Assembly: GCF_029854195.1 (NCBI RefSeq)
Contig: NZ_CP122960.1
Location: forward strand, 2,114,001-2,178,000
DNA: 64,000 bases
Direction of reading: 5' to 3'
DNA from: Amylibacter sp. IMCC11727
Lineage (GTDB): Bacteria; Pseudomonadota; Alphaproteobacteria; Rhodobacterales; Rhodobacteraceae
In this document: positions 1-9,089 of the stretch, piece by piece
Layout: each line of letters starts with the position of its first letter
Position numbering within the stretch: position 1 is the first letter of the stretch
Made by a program: the position numbers and the translations under genes
The notes under the pieces: generated by a model
Told to the model about the DNA's origin: nothing
Databases searched by the model: none
Seen by the model: the letters and a program-made list of their open reading frames with translations, nothing else

Positions 1-40
1 TTTTTTAACGTTTTTTCCTAGGGTGAACGCCAGCACAAGG

Positions 41-87
41 GTAAATTAACCATAGTATCTGTGTAAATTCGAGTAGTAGAGTAAATT
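41..87 (+). repeat. Three GTAAATT direct repeats upstream of first gene
   Basis: The heptamer GTAAATT occurs at 41-47, 63-69 and 81-87, the last directly touching the ATG at 88. The first copy runs into TTAACCAT (46-53), which resembles a CtrA half-site. No good Shine-Dalgarno sequence is visible before the ATG. This may be a regulatory region or chance AT-rich sequence. Confidence 0.3.
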
Positions 88-1560
88 ATGGAATCGCAAA
101 ACAAAGTAATGACAGTGTCCTACGGGACTTTCTCATGCACGCTGGATGGATTCGACGATCCCTTCACAACCATGCAACTTGTGGCTGAATACTTTCGCAA
201 ACTTGCCGCAGAAGATCGCTACTTTGGCGGTGAACCCCTCCAACCAGATCACAACGCCCTGCACAAAATTGCTCAGGATGCGAACCCCTACAAAGTAGAC
301 GCCGAAGTTACAGATACAGGCGTTACCCTGCGCAAGGCTGACGTGGTGGATGCAGATGCGGCCCCAACGCGGGTCAGCAACGCCCCAGCCCCTGAACAGG
401 CTCCTGTCGACGAAACGCCTGCTCCGCTCTTCACCTCCAAACGCGCACCTGCCGAAACCACGGCGGAAACACCCGCAACACCAGATACGGTCCCTGAAAC
501 GAACACAGTGGATGAAGACACAGCATCCTTTGTCGAAGCAGCGGTCTTCTCGTCGCGCCGTGGCGCATTGGCCGCCGCCGAATCCGAACCAGAAAAATCC
601 GCTGCAGAATTGATCGCCGAAGAAGACAACGACGAAAACGGCGCTGAAATCGAACAAGCTGCCGAATTGGAAGCCATCAAAGCGCAGATCAAAGAAGACG
701 TGATCGCAGAAGACACCGATGCGACGGACGCAGTGGCCGAAACTCCTGCGGAAAAACCAAAAGCAGCCGACGACATCCAACGCGAAGAAGCCGCCTTGGA
801 ACGTCTGCTCGAAACCACCAACTCCAAGCTCGACAATCCCGCACATGCGCGCAAATCAAACGCTTTGGAACGGCTCAAAGCGGCGGTCGCAGCAACCGAG
901 GCAGAACGCCGCTTGCGCAATGACCCCGCCAAAACCGAACGCCCGAAGGTTCAAAAAATCGAATCTTCCGTGGAATTCAAATCCCGCATGAGCGAAGTGC
1001 GCCGCACCCACGAAGACGTGGTTAAAATTTCGCGGCCAAAATCCAAAAAAACAGGGGATCGCGCACGCGGCGCAATCGCAACGCTGATCCTTGGCAAAGA
1101 CCAACGTGTTGGCAAAGACGCTGCGGAGGCAGCCGCTCCTGTAAAAAAGCCCGCGGCTGACGGCCAGCAAACTGCCGAACGCACCGTAGAGCGTGCCAAA
1201 CCCGCACTGAAAATTGTGCGCCCAGAACCAGACAACGCCCCTGCCAGCGACCAACCCGCTGCGCAAAAACCCTCCGAGTTTGCACGTTTTGCCAACCAAA
1301 TCGGCGCAACGACCCTGCACGAACTGTTAGAAGCATCTGCCGCCTATATTTCCATCGTGGAAAACAAAAAACGCTACAGCCAAGGCCGCATCATTGGACA
1401 TGTCAGCAAAGTCATGGACAAAAGCGAATTCTCGAAAGAGGCCGCCAGCCGCTCTTTGAACCGCCTCATGCGCGAAGGCCGCATCTTACGTGTTAAAAAG
1501 GATCGCTTCACAATTTCTAAGTCCGCCAAAAGCGGTTATCAAAACCGCTTGGCCGGCTGA
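88..1560 (+). CDS. Conserved Rhodobacteraceae protein of unknown function (490 aa)
   Basis: The product is cytoplasmic by appearance, with no signal peptide or membrane segment. It has a conserved-looking N-terminal block (residues 1-75, with SYGTFSCTLDGFDDPF near the start), a long acidic Ala/Glu/Pro-rich low-complexity middle (about 80-260), a basic stretch (about 300-370) and a folded C-terminal block (about 400-490) that reads like a small helical, winged-helix-like unit rich in Arg and Lys. I recognise the N-terminal block as common in Rhodobacteraceae, where it is often given uninformative names. The function is unknown. A strong terminator follows at 1591-1616, so it is probably transcribed alone. 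Confidence 0.85.
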   Translation: MESQNKVMTVSYGTFSCTLDGFDDPFTTMQLVAEYFRKLAAEDRYFGGEPLQPDHNALHKIAQDANPYKVDAEVTDTGVTLRKADVVDADAAPTRVSNAPAPEQAPVDETPAPLFTSKRAPAETTAETPATPDTVPETNTVDEDTASFVEAAVFSSRRGALAAAESEPEKSAAELIAEEDNDENGAEIEQAAELEAIKAQIKEDVIAEDTDATDAVAETPAEKPKAADDIQREEAALERLLETTNSKLDNPAHARKSNALERLKAAVAATEAERRLRNDPAKTERPKVQKIESSVEFKSRMSEVRRTHEDVVKISRPKSKKTGDRARGAIATLILGKDQRVGKDAAEAAAPVKKPAADGQQTAERTVERAKPALKIVRPEPDNAPASDQPAAQKPSEFARFANQIGATTLHELLEASAAYISIVENKKRYSQGRIIGHVSKVMDKSEFSKEAASRSLNRLMREGRILRVKKDRFTISKSAKSGYQNRLAG

Positions 1561-1590
1561 CGGCAATTCATTAAAACTCTGACTTCAGAA

Positions 1591-1616
1591 AAAGCCCGCG
1601 TCATGCGGGCTTTTTT
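1591..1616 (+). terminator. Rho-independent terminator
   Basis: A perfect 9-bp stem (AAAGCCCGC / GCGGGCTTT) with a 5-nt loop is followed by a T run. It lies 30 bp after the stop of the upstream gene. Confidence 0.9.
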
Positions 1617-1720
1617 GATAGCCCCATGCCCCATCTTCGTGTTCACTGATCAAGAATGAAAAACGCGCTCGACAAAGGACCAGCAGTGACCGCGAAACAC
1701 TCTCTGAATGACCAAACCTA

Positions 1721-3346
1721 ATGGCCTCCTTTGACACCATAATCATCGGCGCTGGCTCTGCGGGTTGTGTTTTGGCCAACAAACTTGGCGCGGACCGCAC
1801 CCGCTCCATCCTTGTCATCGAAGCAGGTCCAGTGGATCGCTCGCTTTATATCCACATACCAGCGGGCGTGTATCGCGCATGGAAAGACCCGAAATACAAC
1901 TGGGATTACACCGCTGCGCCACAGAATAACCTACACAAAACGAACATAGAAATCCCACGCGGGCGCGTTTTAGGGGGCAGTTCTAGCATTAATTCGATGG
2001 TTTACATGCGTGGCCATCCGCTCGACTATGATGCTTGGGCAACGGATCACAACTTGCCAGATTGGTCTTATGCCAACTGTCTGTCCTATTTCAAAGCAGG
2101 TGAAACCAGCGATCGTGGCGGTGATGAATATCGCGGCGACAACGGCCCATTGGGGGTCAGCAAAGGGCAATACGACAACCCCCTATTTGATGCGTTCATC
2201 GCATCGGGCGAACAGGCGGGCCAAGGGCGCACCGACGATCCAAACGGCTTCAACCCCGAAGGCGTCTGCCGCCTTGATGCCACGCGGCGCAACGGCCGCC
2301 GCTGTTCCGCCGCCGTCGCCCATCTGCGCCCTGCCCTCAAACGGGGCAACGTGACGCTTTTGACCAACGCCCAAGTTACCCGCATTCTGATGTCAGGCAC
2401 GCAGACAACGGGCATTGAATTCATTCAAAACGGCGAAACCCAGCAAGCTCATGCCAGCGATATCATTCTTTCTGGTGGCGCGATCAACTCCCCTCACCTG
2501 CTGATGCTGTCAGGCATCGGCCCAAAGGATCACCTGACAGACAAAGGCATCGAAACCCGCGTGCATTCCCCAGGGGTTGGCCAAAACCTGATGGATCACG
2601 CCAATCTCATCCTTCAATTTGAAAGCCTCAAATCCTTCCCCATCCACCGCGTCGATCACCCCATTCGCAAGGGCCTTGCGGGGGCCTATTGGCTGTTCAC
2701 CCGCAAAGGCGTTGCTGCCAGCAATATATGGGAGGCAGGTGGCCTGATAAAATCAGACGACACCGCCGATTACCCCGATATCCAATACCATTTCGGCCCC
2801 GTTGGGTTTGAATACACAGGCAATAAAATCACCCTAAACCAAGCCTTCGCAATCCACGTGGATGTTCTGCGCCCGAAATCGCGCGGCGTGATCTCACTGT
2901 CCACATCCAATCCGCTCGATAAGCCTTTGTTAAATTTTAACTTTCTCGACAAAAATCATGACATGGATATCCTTATCAAAGCGGTCCACAAAACCCGCGA
3001 TCTTGTCTCTCAACCCGCCTTTCGCGGCCTTGCAGGGCGCGAGTTGTTCGAAAGCGCCGATGCCAAAACAGACGCTGACATTATCACTTGGATTCGCCAT
3101 CATCTCGAAACTGATTTCCACCCGTGTGGCACCTGTAAAATGGGCAACGACGACATGGCCGTCACCGATGATCAGGGCCGCGTTCATGGCACAACGGGCC
3201 TGCGCGTTGTGGATGCCTCGCTCTTTCCAATGATCCCCAGCGGCAATCTCAACGCCCCCACACAAATGCTCGCCGCAAAGATCGCGGACAAAATAACTGG
3301 TGCTGCGCCGCTGGCTCCGATTCACGCAAAGTTTGCTTTTCAATGA
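1721..3346 (+). CDS. GMC-family FAD-dependent oxidoreductase (choline dehydrogenase-like)
   Basis: The protein is a 541-aa flavoenzyme of the glucose-methanol-choline family, which oxidises alcohols to aldehydes using FAD. The N-terminal dinucleotide-binding motif GAGSAG is at residues 10-15, and the GMC signature region RGRVLGGSSSINSMVYMRG lies near residue 80-100. The C-terminal HPCGTCKMG (about residue 467) and GNLNAPTQM hold the catalytic histidine and FAD contacts. The substrate cannot be told from sequence; choline dehydrogenase proper is only one of many subgroups. No clear Shine-Dalgarno precedes the ATG. Its TGA overlaps the ATG of the next gene (ATGA), so the two are translationally coupled. 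Confidence 0.88.
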   Translation: MASFDTIIIGAGSAGCVLANKLGADRTRSILVIEAGPVDRSLYIHIPAGVYRAWKDPKYNWDYTAAPQNNLHKTNIEIPRGRVLGGSSSINSMVYMRGHPLDYDAWATDHNLPDWSYANCLSYFKAGETSDRGGDEYRGDNGPLGVSKGQYDNPLFDAFIASGEQAGQGRTDDPNGFNPEGVCRLDATRRNGRRCSAAVAHLRPALKRGNVTLLTNAQVTRILMSGTQTTGIEFIQNGETQQAHASDIILSGGAINSPHLLMLSGIGPKDHLTDKGIETRVHSPGVGQNLMDHANLILQFESLKSFPIHRVDHPIRKGLAGAYWLFTRKGVAASNIWEAGGLIKSDDTADYPDIQYHFGPVGFEYTGNKITLNQAFAIHVDVLRPKSRGVISLSTSNPLDKPLLNFNFLDKNHDMDILIKAVHKTRDLVSQPAFRGLAGRELFESADAKTDADIITWIRHHLETDFHPCGTCKMGNDDMAVTDDQGRVHGTTGLRVVDASLFPMIPSGNLNAPTQMLAAKIADKITGAAPLAPIHAKFAFQ

Positions 3347-3930
3347 TCAACTTCCTGCTCGCCTGTCTGTTCATCCTCTCCACTCCAGGTCCAGGTGTAC
3401 TCTCCACGGCGGGCCTCGGCGCGGCTTATGGCTTTCGCGCGGGGTTTGCTTATATCGCTGGTCTGTTCGTTGGCTCTAACCTTGTCATGCTCGCTGTGAT
3501 CAGCGGGCTCGCCGCGATTGTGTTCCAAATCAACGGGTTACGTACAATCCTGTTAATCGCATCCACTGCCTATTTGGTCTATCTCGCAGCGCGCATCGCC
3601 TTTGCGGGCAGTAAAATCGCCTTTATTCACGCCAACAAACAACCGGGGTTCTGGGCCGCCGTCACCCTACAAATCATCAACCCCAAGGCCTATGTGGTGG
3701 GCACAACCATGTTTTCAGGCTTTCCCATCTTCCCCGATGCCTTCCTGTTCGAAGTCATTGTGAAAATGCTTATCCTGAACGCAGTTTGGATCCCCGTACA
3801 CTTCGGCTGGCTGTATGCAGGGGCTTCCCTGAAACGGCTCAATCTGTCTGATAAAACGCAGCGCGCGATCAACATCTTTATGGCGCTGGCCATGCTCGCG
3901 GTCGTCGGCCTCGCGGCTTTGTCGGTTTAA
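3343..3930 (+). CDS. LysE/RhtB-family amino-acid exporter
   Basis: A 195-aa inner-membrane protein with about six hydrophobic segments. The N-terminal STPGPGVLSTAGLGAAYG matches the conserved TPGP start of LysE/RhtB efflux proteins, which export amino acids such as homoserine, threonine or lysine. The substrate here is unknown. The start ATG overlaps the stop of the GMC oxidoreductase, so the pair may form a small catabolic or detoxification unit. The stop codon overlaps that of the convergent prfB through a shared TTAA at 3927-3930, leaving no room for a terminator between them. Confidence 0.85.
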   Translation: MINFLLACLFILSTPGPGVLSTAGLGAAYGFRAGFAYIAGLFVGSNLVMLAVISGLAAIVFQINGLRTILLIASTAYLVYLAARIAFAGSKIAFIHANKQPGFWAAVTLQIINPKAYVVGTTMFSGFPIFPDAFLFEVIVKMLILNAVWIPVHFGWLYAGASLKRLNLSDKTQRAINIFMALAMLAVVGLAALSV

Positions 3931-5051
3931 TCCGCGTTTGCATCCGCGCGCGATTTACCCGCTACATCTTGCGCCAACACCGCCTCCATGAACGGCGTGA
4001 TATCTCCGTCCAAAACACCCTTTGTGTCAGAGGTTTCATAGTTTGTGCGCAAATCCTTAACCATCTGATAAGGCTGCAAAACATAGGAACGGATCTGGTT
4101 GCCCCAGCCTGCATCGCCTTTGTTTTCATGGGCCTCGTTGATGCTTGCGGATCGTCGGTCCAATTCCATCTGATACAGCCGCGATTTCAACGCTTTCATG
4201 GCAATATCGCGGTTCTGGTGCTGCGATTTTTCCGAACTGGTCACCACAATCCCCGTAGGGTGGTGGGTGATCCGCACGGCGGAATCCGTGGTGTTTACGT
4301 GCTGACCGCCCGCCCCGGACGAACGATAGGTATCAATGCGAATATCCGCAGGATTCACTTCAATCTCGATATTGTCATCCACCACAGGATACACCCAGAC
4401 AGATGTAAACGACGTATGCCGCTTGGCCGCACTATCAAACGGGGAAATTCGCACCAAACGATGTACACCACTTTCGGATTTCAACCACCCATAAGCGTTG
4501 TGCCCTGAAATCTTGTAAGACGCTGATTTCAAGCCAGCTTCGTCGCCTGCCTGTTCTGATTGCACTTCAACGGAATAGCCTGCTTTTTCCGCCCACCGCA
4601 CATACATGCGCGCCAGCATCGACGCCCAATCACAGCTTTCCGTGCCACCCGCACCCGCGTTGATCTCCAGAAACGTGTCATTGGCATCCGCTTCGCCGTT
4701 CAACAGCGCTTCCAGTTCCTTTTGCGCCGCCACTTTCTTGAGTTTTTTGATCGCGGCTTCGGCTTCGTCGATGACCTCTTGGTCCTCTTCCATCTCGCCC
4801 AGCTCGATCAAATCCACATTGTCGGTCAGCTCTTGGCGCAGGCCTGTAAACGTGCCCATTGCATCCACCAACGCCTGCCGTTCACGCATCAGTTTTTGTG
4901 CTTTGTCAGGGTCATTCCACAAATCTGGGTCTTCGGACATGGCATTGAATTCTTCCAACCGATGCTCAGCTGTGTCCCAATCCATCCGCTGTTTCAACAA
5001 CTCCAAAGAGTTCTCAATCTCAGTGACGAGGTTTTCAATTTCAGCACGCAT
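3927..5051 (-). CDS. prfB: Peptide chain release factor 2
   Basis: RF2 recognises UGA and UAA and triggers peptide release on the ribosome. The 374-aa product carries the GGQ catalytic loop (SSGAGGQHVNTTDSAVR) and the RF2-type SPF tripeptide (RISPFDSAAKRHTSF) that reads the second and third stop bases. The reading frame is open from MRAEIENL onward, so the +1 programmed frameshift that autoregulates E. coli prfB is absent. The start is placed at 5051, where the N-terminal helix aligns with the family start. The gene ends tail-to-tail with the LysE gene, sharing TTAA. Confidence 0.97.
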   Translation of the reverse strand: MRAEIENLVTEIENSLELLKQRMDWDTAEHRLEEFNAMSEDPDLWNDPDKAQKLMRERQALVDAMGTFTGLRQELTDNVDLIELGEMEEDQEVIDEAEAAIKKLKKVAAQKELEALLNGEADANDTFLEINAGAGGTESCDWASMLARMYVRWAEKAGYSVEVQSEQAGDEAGLKSASYKISGHNAYGWLKSESGVHRLVRISPFDSAAKRHTSFTSVWVYPVVDDNIEIEVNPADIRIDTYRSSGAGGQHVNTTDSAVRITHHPTGIVVTSSEKSQHQNRDIAMKALKSRLYQMELDRRSASINEAHENKGDAGWGNQIRSYVLQPYQMVKDLRTNYETSDTKGVLDGDITPFMEAVLAQDVAGKSRADANAD

Positions 5052-5111
5052 GACTTTTGTCCTTCAAATTTAAAGGCGGTGATACTACCGCGGCCGTGCC
5101 GCGTCCAGCGG

Positions 5112-6269
5112 TTACATGCTTGTGTTTAAACCATTCATAAACGTGCCCAATCGCGCCAGCCCTTCGCGAATGTCTGCATTGGACCGCGCATAAGAAAACC
5201 GAATGGTCTGATGGCCCCGCTCTGGATCAAAATCCAACCCTGGCGTCACTGAAACCCCCGCTTCTTTCAGGATTTGCGCACAAAACGCAGCACTGTCATC
5301 GGTCCAGCGCGATACATCCGCATACACATAAAACGCCCCATCCGGTGGTGCGATCTTGTCAAATCCCATTTTGGGCAACGCTTCTAACATCAAACGGCGG
5401 TTCTCTGCATAAACCGCAAAGTTCGCCGTTAATTCCGCCTCTGCCTCCATTGCACCAAGGGCGGCCACCTGCGCCGCGTGGGGCGCACAAATAAACATAT
5501 TTTGCGCCAACCGTTCCACCGTGCGCACATGGCTTTCAGGCACCACCATCCAGCCAATCCGCCACCCGGTCATCGAAAAATACTTGGAAAACGAATTGAT
5601 GACAAAACAATCGTCACTTATTTCCAGCGCTGAAACCGCCCGCCCCTCGTACTGAATACCGTGATAAATCTCGTCTGAAATAAACGCGATGTCCTTATCC
5701 GCACAATAATCCATCAAAACCTTCAACGCTGGTTTATCGAGCATTGTGCCAGACGGATTCGCAGGGGATGCCACCAACAGCCCCGCCAAATCGTTTAACG
5801 CTGCCACATCCGCCAAAACAGGCTGGTATCGGTCTTCAACACGGGTTTGGATGCCCACAGGCTCCAGCGATAACGCCTTCAAAATATTGCGATAACTCGG
5901 GTATCCAGGTTCCCCAATCGCAACCCGTTCCCCCTGATCAAACAGTGCCGTAAACGCCAAGGTAAACGCCGCTGATGATCCCGCAGTTACGACAATACGG
6001 CTCGCAGGCACATCCACGTCATACCAATCGCGATACAGCTGCGAAATCCGCTCGCGCAGGTCAACACGCCCCAAAGCAACGGTATAACCAAGCGCATCTG
6101 AATCCATCTCGGCAGCCAACCGCTGACGGGCGGTTTCTGGGGCCGCTGTCCCTGGTTGGCCCACTTCCATATGGATAATCGACCGTCCTGCGGCCTCTTC
6201 CAAACGGGCCGCTTCCATAACGTCCATCACAATAAAGGGATCAACGTCGCCTCTGCTTGATCTGCGCAT
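5112..6269 (-). CDS. Class I/II PLP-dependent aminotransferase
   Basis: A fold-type I aminotransferase of 385 aa. PLP-binding features are visible: the lysine in NSFSKYFSMTGWRIGW, the SPANPSGTML loop and the FISDEIYHG aspartate/tyrosine motif. Amino-acid specificity is not predictable; annotated relatives are aspartate- or alanine-type. The ATG at 6269 is preferred over upstream in-frame codons because GGAGAG sits 7 bases before it. It lies 60 bp upstream of prfB on the same strand and may be co-transcribed with it. It diverges from the M48 peptidase gene. Confidence 0.88.
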   Translation of the reverse strand: MRRSSRGDVDPFIVMDVMEAARLEEAAGRSIIHMEVGQPGTAAPETARQRLAAEMDSDALGYTVALGRVDLRERISQLYRDWYDVDVPASRIVVTAGSSAAFTLAFTALFDQGERVAIGEPGYPSYRNILKALSLEPVGIQTRVEDRYQPVLADVAALNDLAGLLVASPANPSGTMLDKPALKVLMDYCADKDIAFISDEIYHGIQYEGRAVSALEISDDCFVINSFSKYFSMTGWRIGWMVVPESHVRTVERLAQNMFICAPHAAQVAALGAMEAEAELTANFAVYAENRRLMLEALPKMGFDKIAPPDGAFYVYADVSRWTDDSAAFCAQILKEAGVSVTPGLDFDPERGHQTIRFSYARSNADIREGLARLGTFMNGLNTSM

Positions 6270-6348
6270 GAAAACTCTCCTACAGTGCGGTTTATGCGGG
6301 CGTTGTTTCAGCACCGCCCTGCCTCGTCAATAGTCCGAAAGCCACCGA

Positions 6349-7695
6349 ATGCTGCCCCACCTTCTCAGACGTCTTTTTTTGTGTGCTTTGGTCTTTGTTC
6401 AGGCACAATGGGCCGTGGCACAGGGGCTGGTTCGGGACGCTGAAATCGAACGAACGTTGAAAATGGTGCTGCAACCTTTGCAAAAATCCGCTGGCATCGG
6501 CGGCAGCCGCGTTGACCTCTTCATCGTAAATGACCGCTCCCTCAACGCTTTTGTGGCGGGGGGCAATAACATCTTCCTCAACACGGGTCTTATTCGCCAG
6601 ATGAAGAATAAAGAGATGTTACAAGCGGTGATGGCGCACGAACTCGCCCACATCACCCAAGGTCATCAGGCCGCACGCGCTGCCAACCTTGCTTCTGCCC
6701 GCACCGCTGCGGGCATCGGCTTGGCCGTTGGCGTGGCTGTTGCGGCAGCCTCTAAATCGTCCAAAGCAGGGGTTGGCACAATTGCAGCCCTACAAGAATC
6801 CGTGCGCCGATCCGTTTTCGCTCATTCCCGCTCCCAAGAAAGCGCCGCAGATCGCGCCTCCATCCGTTACCTCAAAGGCGCAGGCGTCTCCCCGCAGGCG
6901 TCCGTTGACGTTCTGAGCATCTTTAAGGGCCAAGAAGCGCTGACGATCAACCGCCAAGACCCGTATGTTTTGACCCACCCGCTGACCTCAGACCGCATCA
7001 ACCGCATGAAAGCGGCAGCCAGTACCTATAAACCCGGTCCATCAAAACAGCCTCCCAATATTGATTACTGGTACGCCCGCATGATCGTTAAATTCAACGG
7101 CTTCATCGGCAACCCAAGCTATAACCTGCGCCGTATCAAACGGTCTGACAAAGGCGAGCTTGAAACCTTAGCCCGCGCCATTGCCTATCACCGCCAACCC
7201 AAACCCGCCAAAGCACGGCGTGAAATTGATCGTCTGATCAAAATGCGGCCCAAAGACCCCTTTTATCACGAACTGCGCGGGCAAATCTTGCTCGAAAGCG
7301 GTAACGCCAAAGCGGCCGTCAGCAGTTATCGTCGCGCCGCCAACCTCGCTCCGAAAGAATCCCTTATTCTTGGGGGATTAGGCCACGCCATGCTCGCCAA
7401 AAACTCTGGCGCGTCCGTCAAAGAAGCTCTCAAAGTCTTACGCACCGCCTATGCCCGTGATCCACGCGACAGTTTGGTTTTGCGCAATCTTGCGCTCGCT
7501 CACGCCCGATCTGGTCAACCAGGCCAAGCATCGGTTGTGACCGCTGAAAGATACGCGCTACAGTCCAACTTCAGACAAGCAGCGATTCACGCCAAACGCG
7601 CCCAAGGCCTTTTGCCTCGCGGCTCTGTTGGCTGGCTCAAAGCGGAAGATATCATCGCCATCGCGCGCAAAGTGACACCAAAAAAGAAAAGATGA
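6349..7695 (+). CDS. M48-family periplasmic metalloprotease with TPR repeats (BepA/YfgC-like)
   Basis: A 448-aa exported protein. An N-terminal signal peptide (about residues 1-25, ending AVAQG) precedes an M48 peptidase domain whose zinc motif HELAH is near residue 97, with a downstream SRSQESAADRAS segment supplying the third zinc ligand. The C-terminal half (about 270-430) has alpha-helical tetratricopeptide-like repeats. BepA-type proteins degrade or chaperone misassembled outer-membrane proteins, and the same periplasmic role is inferred here. The DsbA-like gene starts 10 bp downstream, which suggests a joint function in envelope protein quality control. Confidence 0.9.
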   Translation: MLPHLLRRLFLCALVFVQAQWAVAQGLVRDAEIERTLKMVLQPLQKSAGIGGSRVDLFIVNDRSLNAFVAGGNNIFLNTGLIRQMKNKEMLQAVMAHELAHITQGHQAARAANLASARTAAGIGLAVGVAVAAASKSSKAGVGTIAALQESVRRSVFAHSRSQESAADRASIRYLKGAGVSPQASVDVLSIFKGQEALTINRQDPYVLTHPLTSDRINRMKAAASTYKPGPSKQPPNIDYWYARMIVKFNGFIGNPSYNLRRIKRSDKGELETLARAIAYHRQPKPAKARREIDRLIKMRPKDPFYHELRGQILLESGNAKAAVSSYRRAANLAPKESLILGGLGHAMLAKNSGASVKEALKVLRTAYARDPRDSLVLRNLALAHARSGQPGQASVVTAERYALQSNFRQAAIHAKRAQGLLPRGSVGWLKAEDIIAIARKVTPKKKR

Positions 7696-7705
7696 TTGGA
7701 AGACA

Positions 7706-8455
7706 ATGAACCTTTTAAAAACCACCGCTTTACTGGCTGCACTGGCGCTTCCCGCTTCTGCGGCTGACCTTGAAAACATGACAGACGCGGAACGGGCCGC
7801 CTTTCGCGCCGAAGTGCGCGCCTATCTGCTTGAAAACCCCGAAGTGATCCTAGAAGCCGTGCAAAACATGCGCGAACGCGATGCACAAGAAGCTGAAAAA
7901 CAAGATCAGGTCTTGCTGTCTCAACTGTCAAAAGAGATTTTCGAAGACGGCGTGTCCTTTGTTGGTGGCAACCCAGACGGGGACATTACCATCGTTGAAT
8001 TCTTGGATTACCGCTGCGGTTATTGCAAACGCGCCCACACCGAAGTGGCGCAATTGCTCAAAGATGACGGCAACATTCGCTGGGTCGTAAAAGAATTCCC
8101 AATTCTCGGCCCAGACAGCGACTTCGCGTCTAAAGTGGCCATCGCAACACTCAATCACTACGGCGACGATGCGTATTACCGTTTGCACAATGCGCTGATG
8201 GAATTCAAAGGCCCCGTAAACGACAAAACCATCGAACGCATCGCCAAAGATGCCGACGTCGATTTGGACCCGATCCGCGAATTGATCAACAGCGCCGCCG
8301 TGTCCGAACACATCACCCGCATGCACACGCTTGGCCAACAGCTTAACGTCACGGGCACGCCAGCATTTGTGATCGAAAACACCATTTTGCGCGGCTATCT
8401 TCCCCTTGCAGACATGAAAGACATCGTCGCCGAGGTTCGCGCTAACGCTGGGTAA
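7706..8455 (+). CDS. DsbA-family thiol:disulfide oxidoreductase (Com1/ScsC-like)
   Basis: A 249-aa periplasmic thioredoxin-fold protein. The signal peptide ends near LPASAA (residue 20). A charged helical N-terminal extension (about 25-75) of the type seen in ScsC/Com1 proteins precedes the DsbA domain. The active site CGYC is at residues 104-107, and a cis-proline loop (GTPAFV) lies near residue 218. It makes or shuffles disulfides in secreted proteins; the N-terminal extension could mediate oligomerisation as in ScsC, which would favour isomerase activity, but that is inference. It is likely co-transcribed with the M48 peptidase. Confidence 0.9.
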   Translation: MNLLKTTALLAALALPASAADLENMTDAERAAFRAEVRAYLLENPEVILEAVQNMRERDAQEAEKQDQVLLSQLSKEIFEDGVSFVGGNPDGDITIVEFLDYRCGYCKRAHTEVAQLLKDDGNIRWVVKEFPILGPDSDFASKVAIATLNHYGDDAYYRLHNALMEFKGPVNDKTIERIAKDADVDLDPIRELINSAAVSEHITRMHTLGQQLNVTGTPAFVIENTILRGYLPLADMKDIVAEVRANAG

Positions 8456-8471
8456 CAGGCCCTGATGAAAA

Positions 8472-8501
8472 TGGTGCGCTATTTGCTTTCCCAGCGCACC
8501 A
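8472..8501 (+). other. Intergenic hairpin between dsbA-like gene and accB
   Basis: A perfect 9-bp stem (TGGTGCGCT / AGCGCACCA) with a 12-nt loop lies 17 bp after the stop. It is followed by AAAACATCC rather than a T run, so it is either a weak terminator or a 3'-end stabiliser. A TATAAC sequence at 8510-8515 just after it could be a -10 box for accB, but no matching -35 is clear. Confidence 0.45.
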
Positions 8502-8567
8502 AAACATCCTATAACACCGCTCAGGTCTGCATCAGAGACAGACACGAAACAGGTTAAGGACCCCTTG

Positions 8568-9074
8568 ATGTCAAAAAAACACCAAGACGCCGATGTCTCC
8601 TTTATTGAGGCACTCTCCGAACTCGTAAAAGCAAATGACTTGGCCGAAATCCAAGTGAAACGCGATTACGACGATAATTCATCGTTGAACGTGCGCGTGA
8701 CCCGCTATGCGGCCACAACCGCCGCCGTTGCAGCGCCTGTGCAAATGGCCGCCGCGCCTGCACCTGCCGCAGCTCCCGTAGCCGCACCCGCCGCTGCTGA
8801 GGCCGCGCCAGCTGCCCCTTCAGGGGACCCAGCAAACGATCCAAACGCGGTTACATCTCCAATGGTTGGCACAGTCTATCTGCAACCAGAACCGGGTGCG
8901 GACAGCTTTATTTCCGTGGGTGCATCCGTGAAAGAAGGCCAAACCCTTCTGATCGTTGAAGCCATGAAAACGATGAACCAAATCCCAGCGCCGCGTTCAG
9001 GCACAGTCAAACGCATCCTTGTCGATGACGGCAGCGCAGTCGAATTCGGCTCTCCGCTTGTAATCCTCGAATAA
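8568..9074 (+). CDS. accB: Biotin carboxyl carrier protein of acetyl-CoA carboxylase
   Basis: AccB carries the biotin that shuttles carboxylate between AccC and the AccAD transferase in the first step of fatty-acid synthesis. The 168-aa protein has an N-terminal domain, an Ala/Pro-rich flexible linker (about residues 45-90) and a C-terminal biotinyl domain with the EAMKTMNQI motif; the biotinylated lysine is K134. The ATG at 8568 is chosen over the TTG one codon earlier because AAGGA is well placed upstream. accC follows 15 bp later, forming the usual accBC operon. Confidence 0.97.
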   Translation: MSKKHQDADVSFIEALSELVKANDLAEIQVKRDYDDNSSLNVRVTRYAATTAAVAAPVQMAAAPAPAAAPVAAPAAAEAAPAAPSGDPANDPNAVTSPMVGTVYLQPEPGADSFISVGASVKEGQTLLIVEAMKTMNQIPAPRSGTVKRILVDDGSAVEFGSPLVILE

Positions 9075-9089
9075 CCAAAGGCCGCACAG

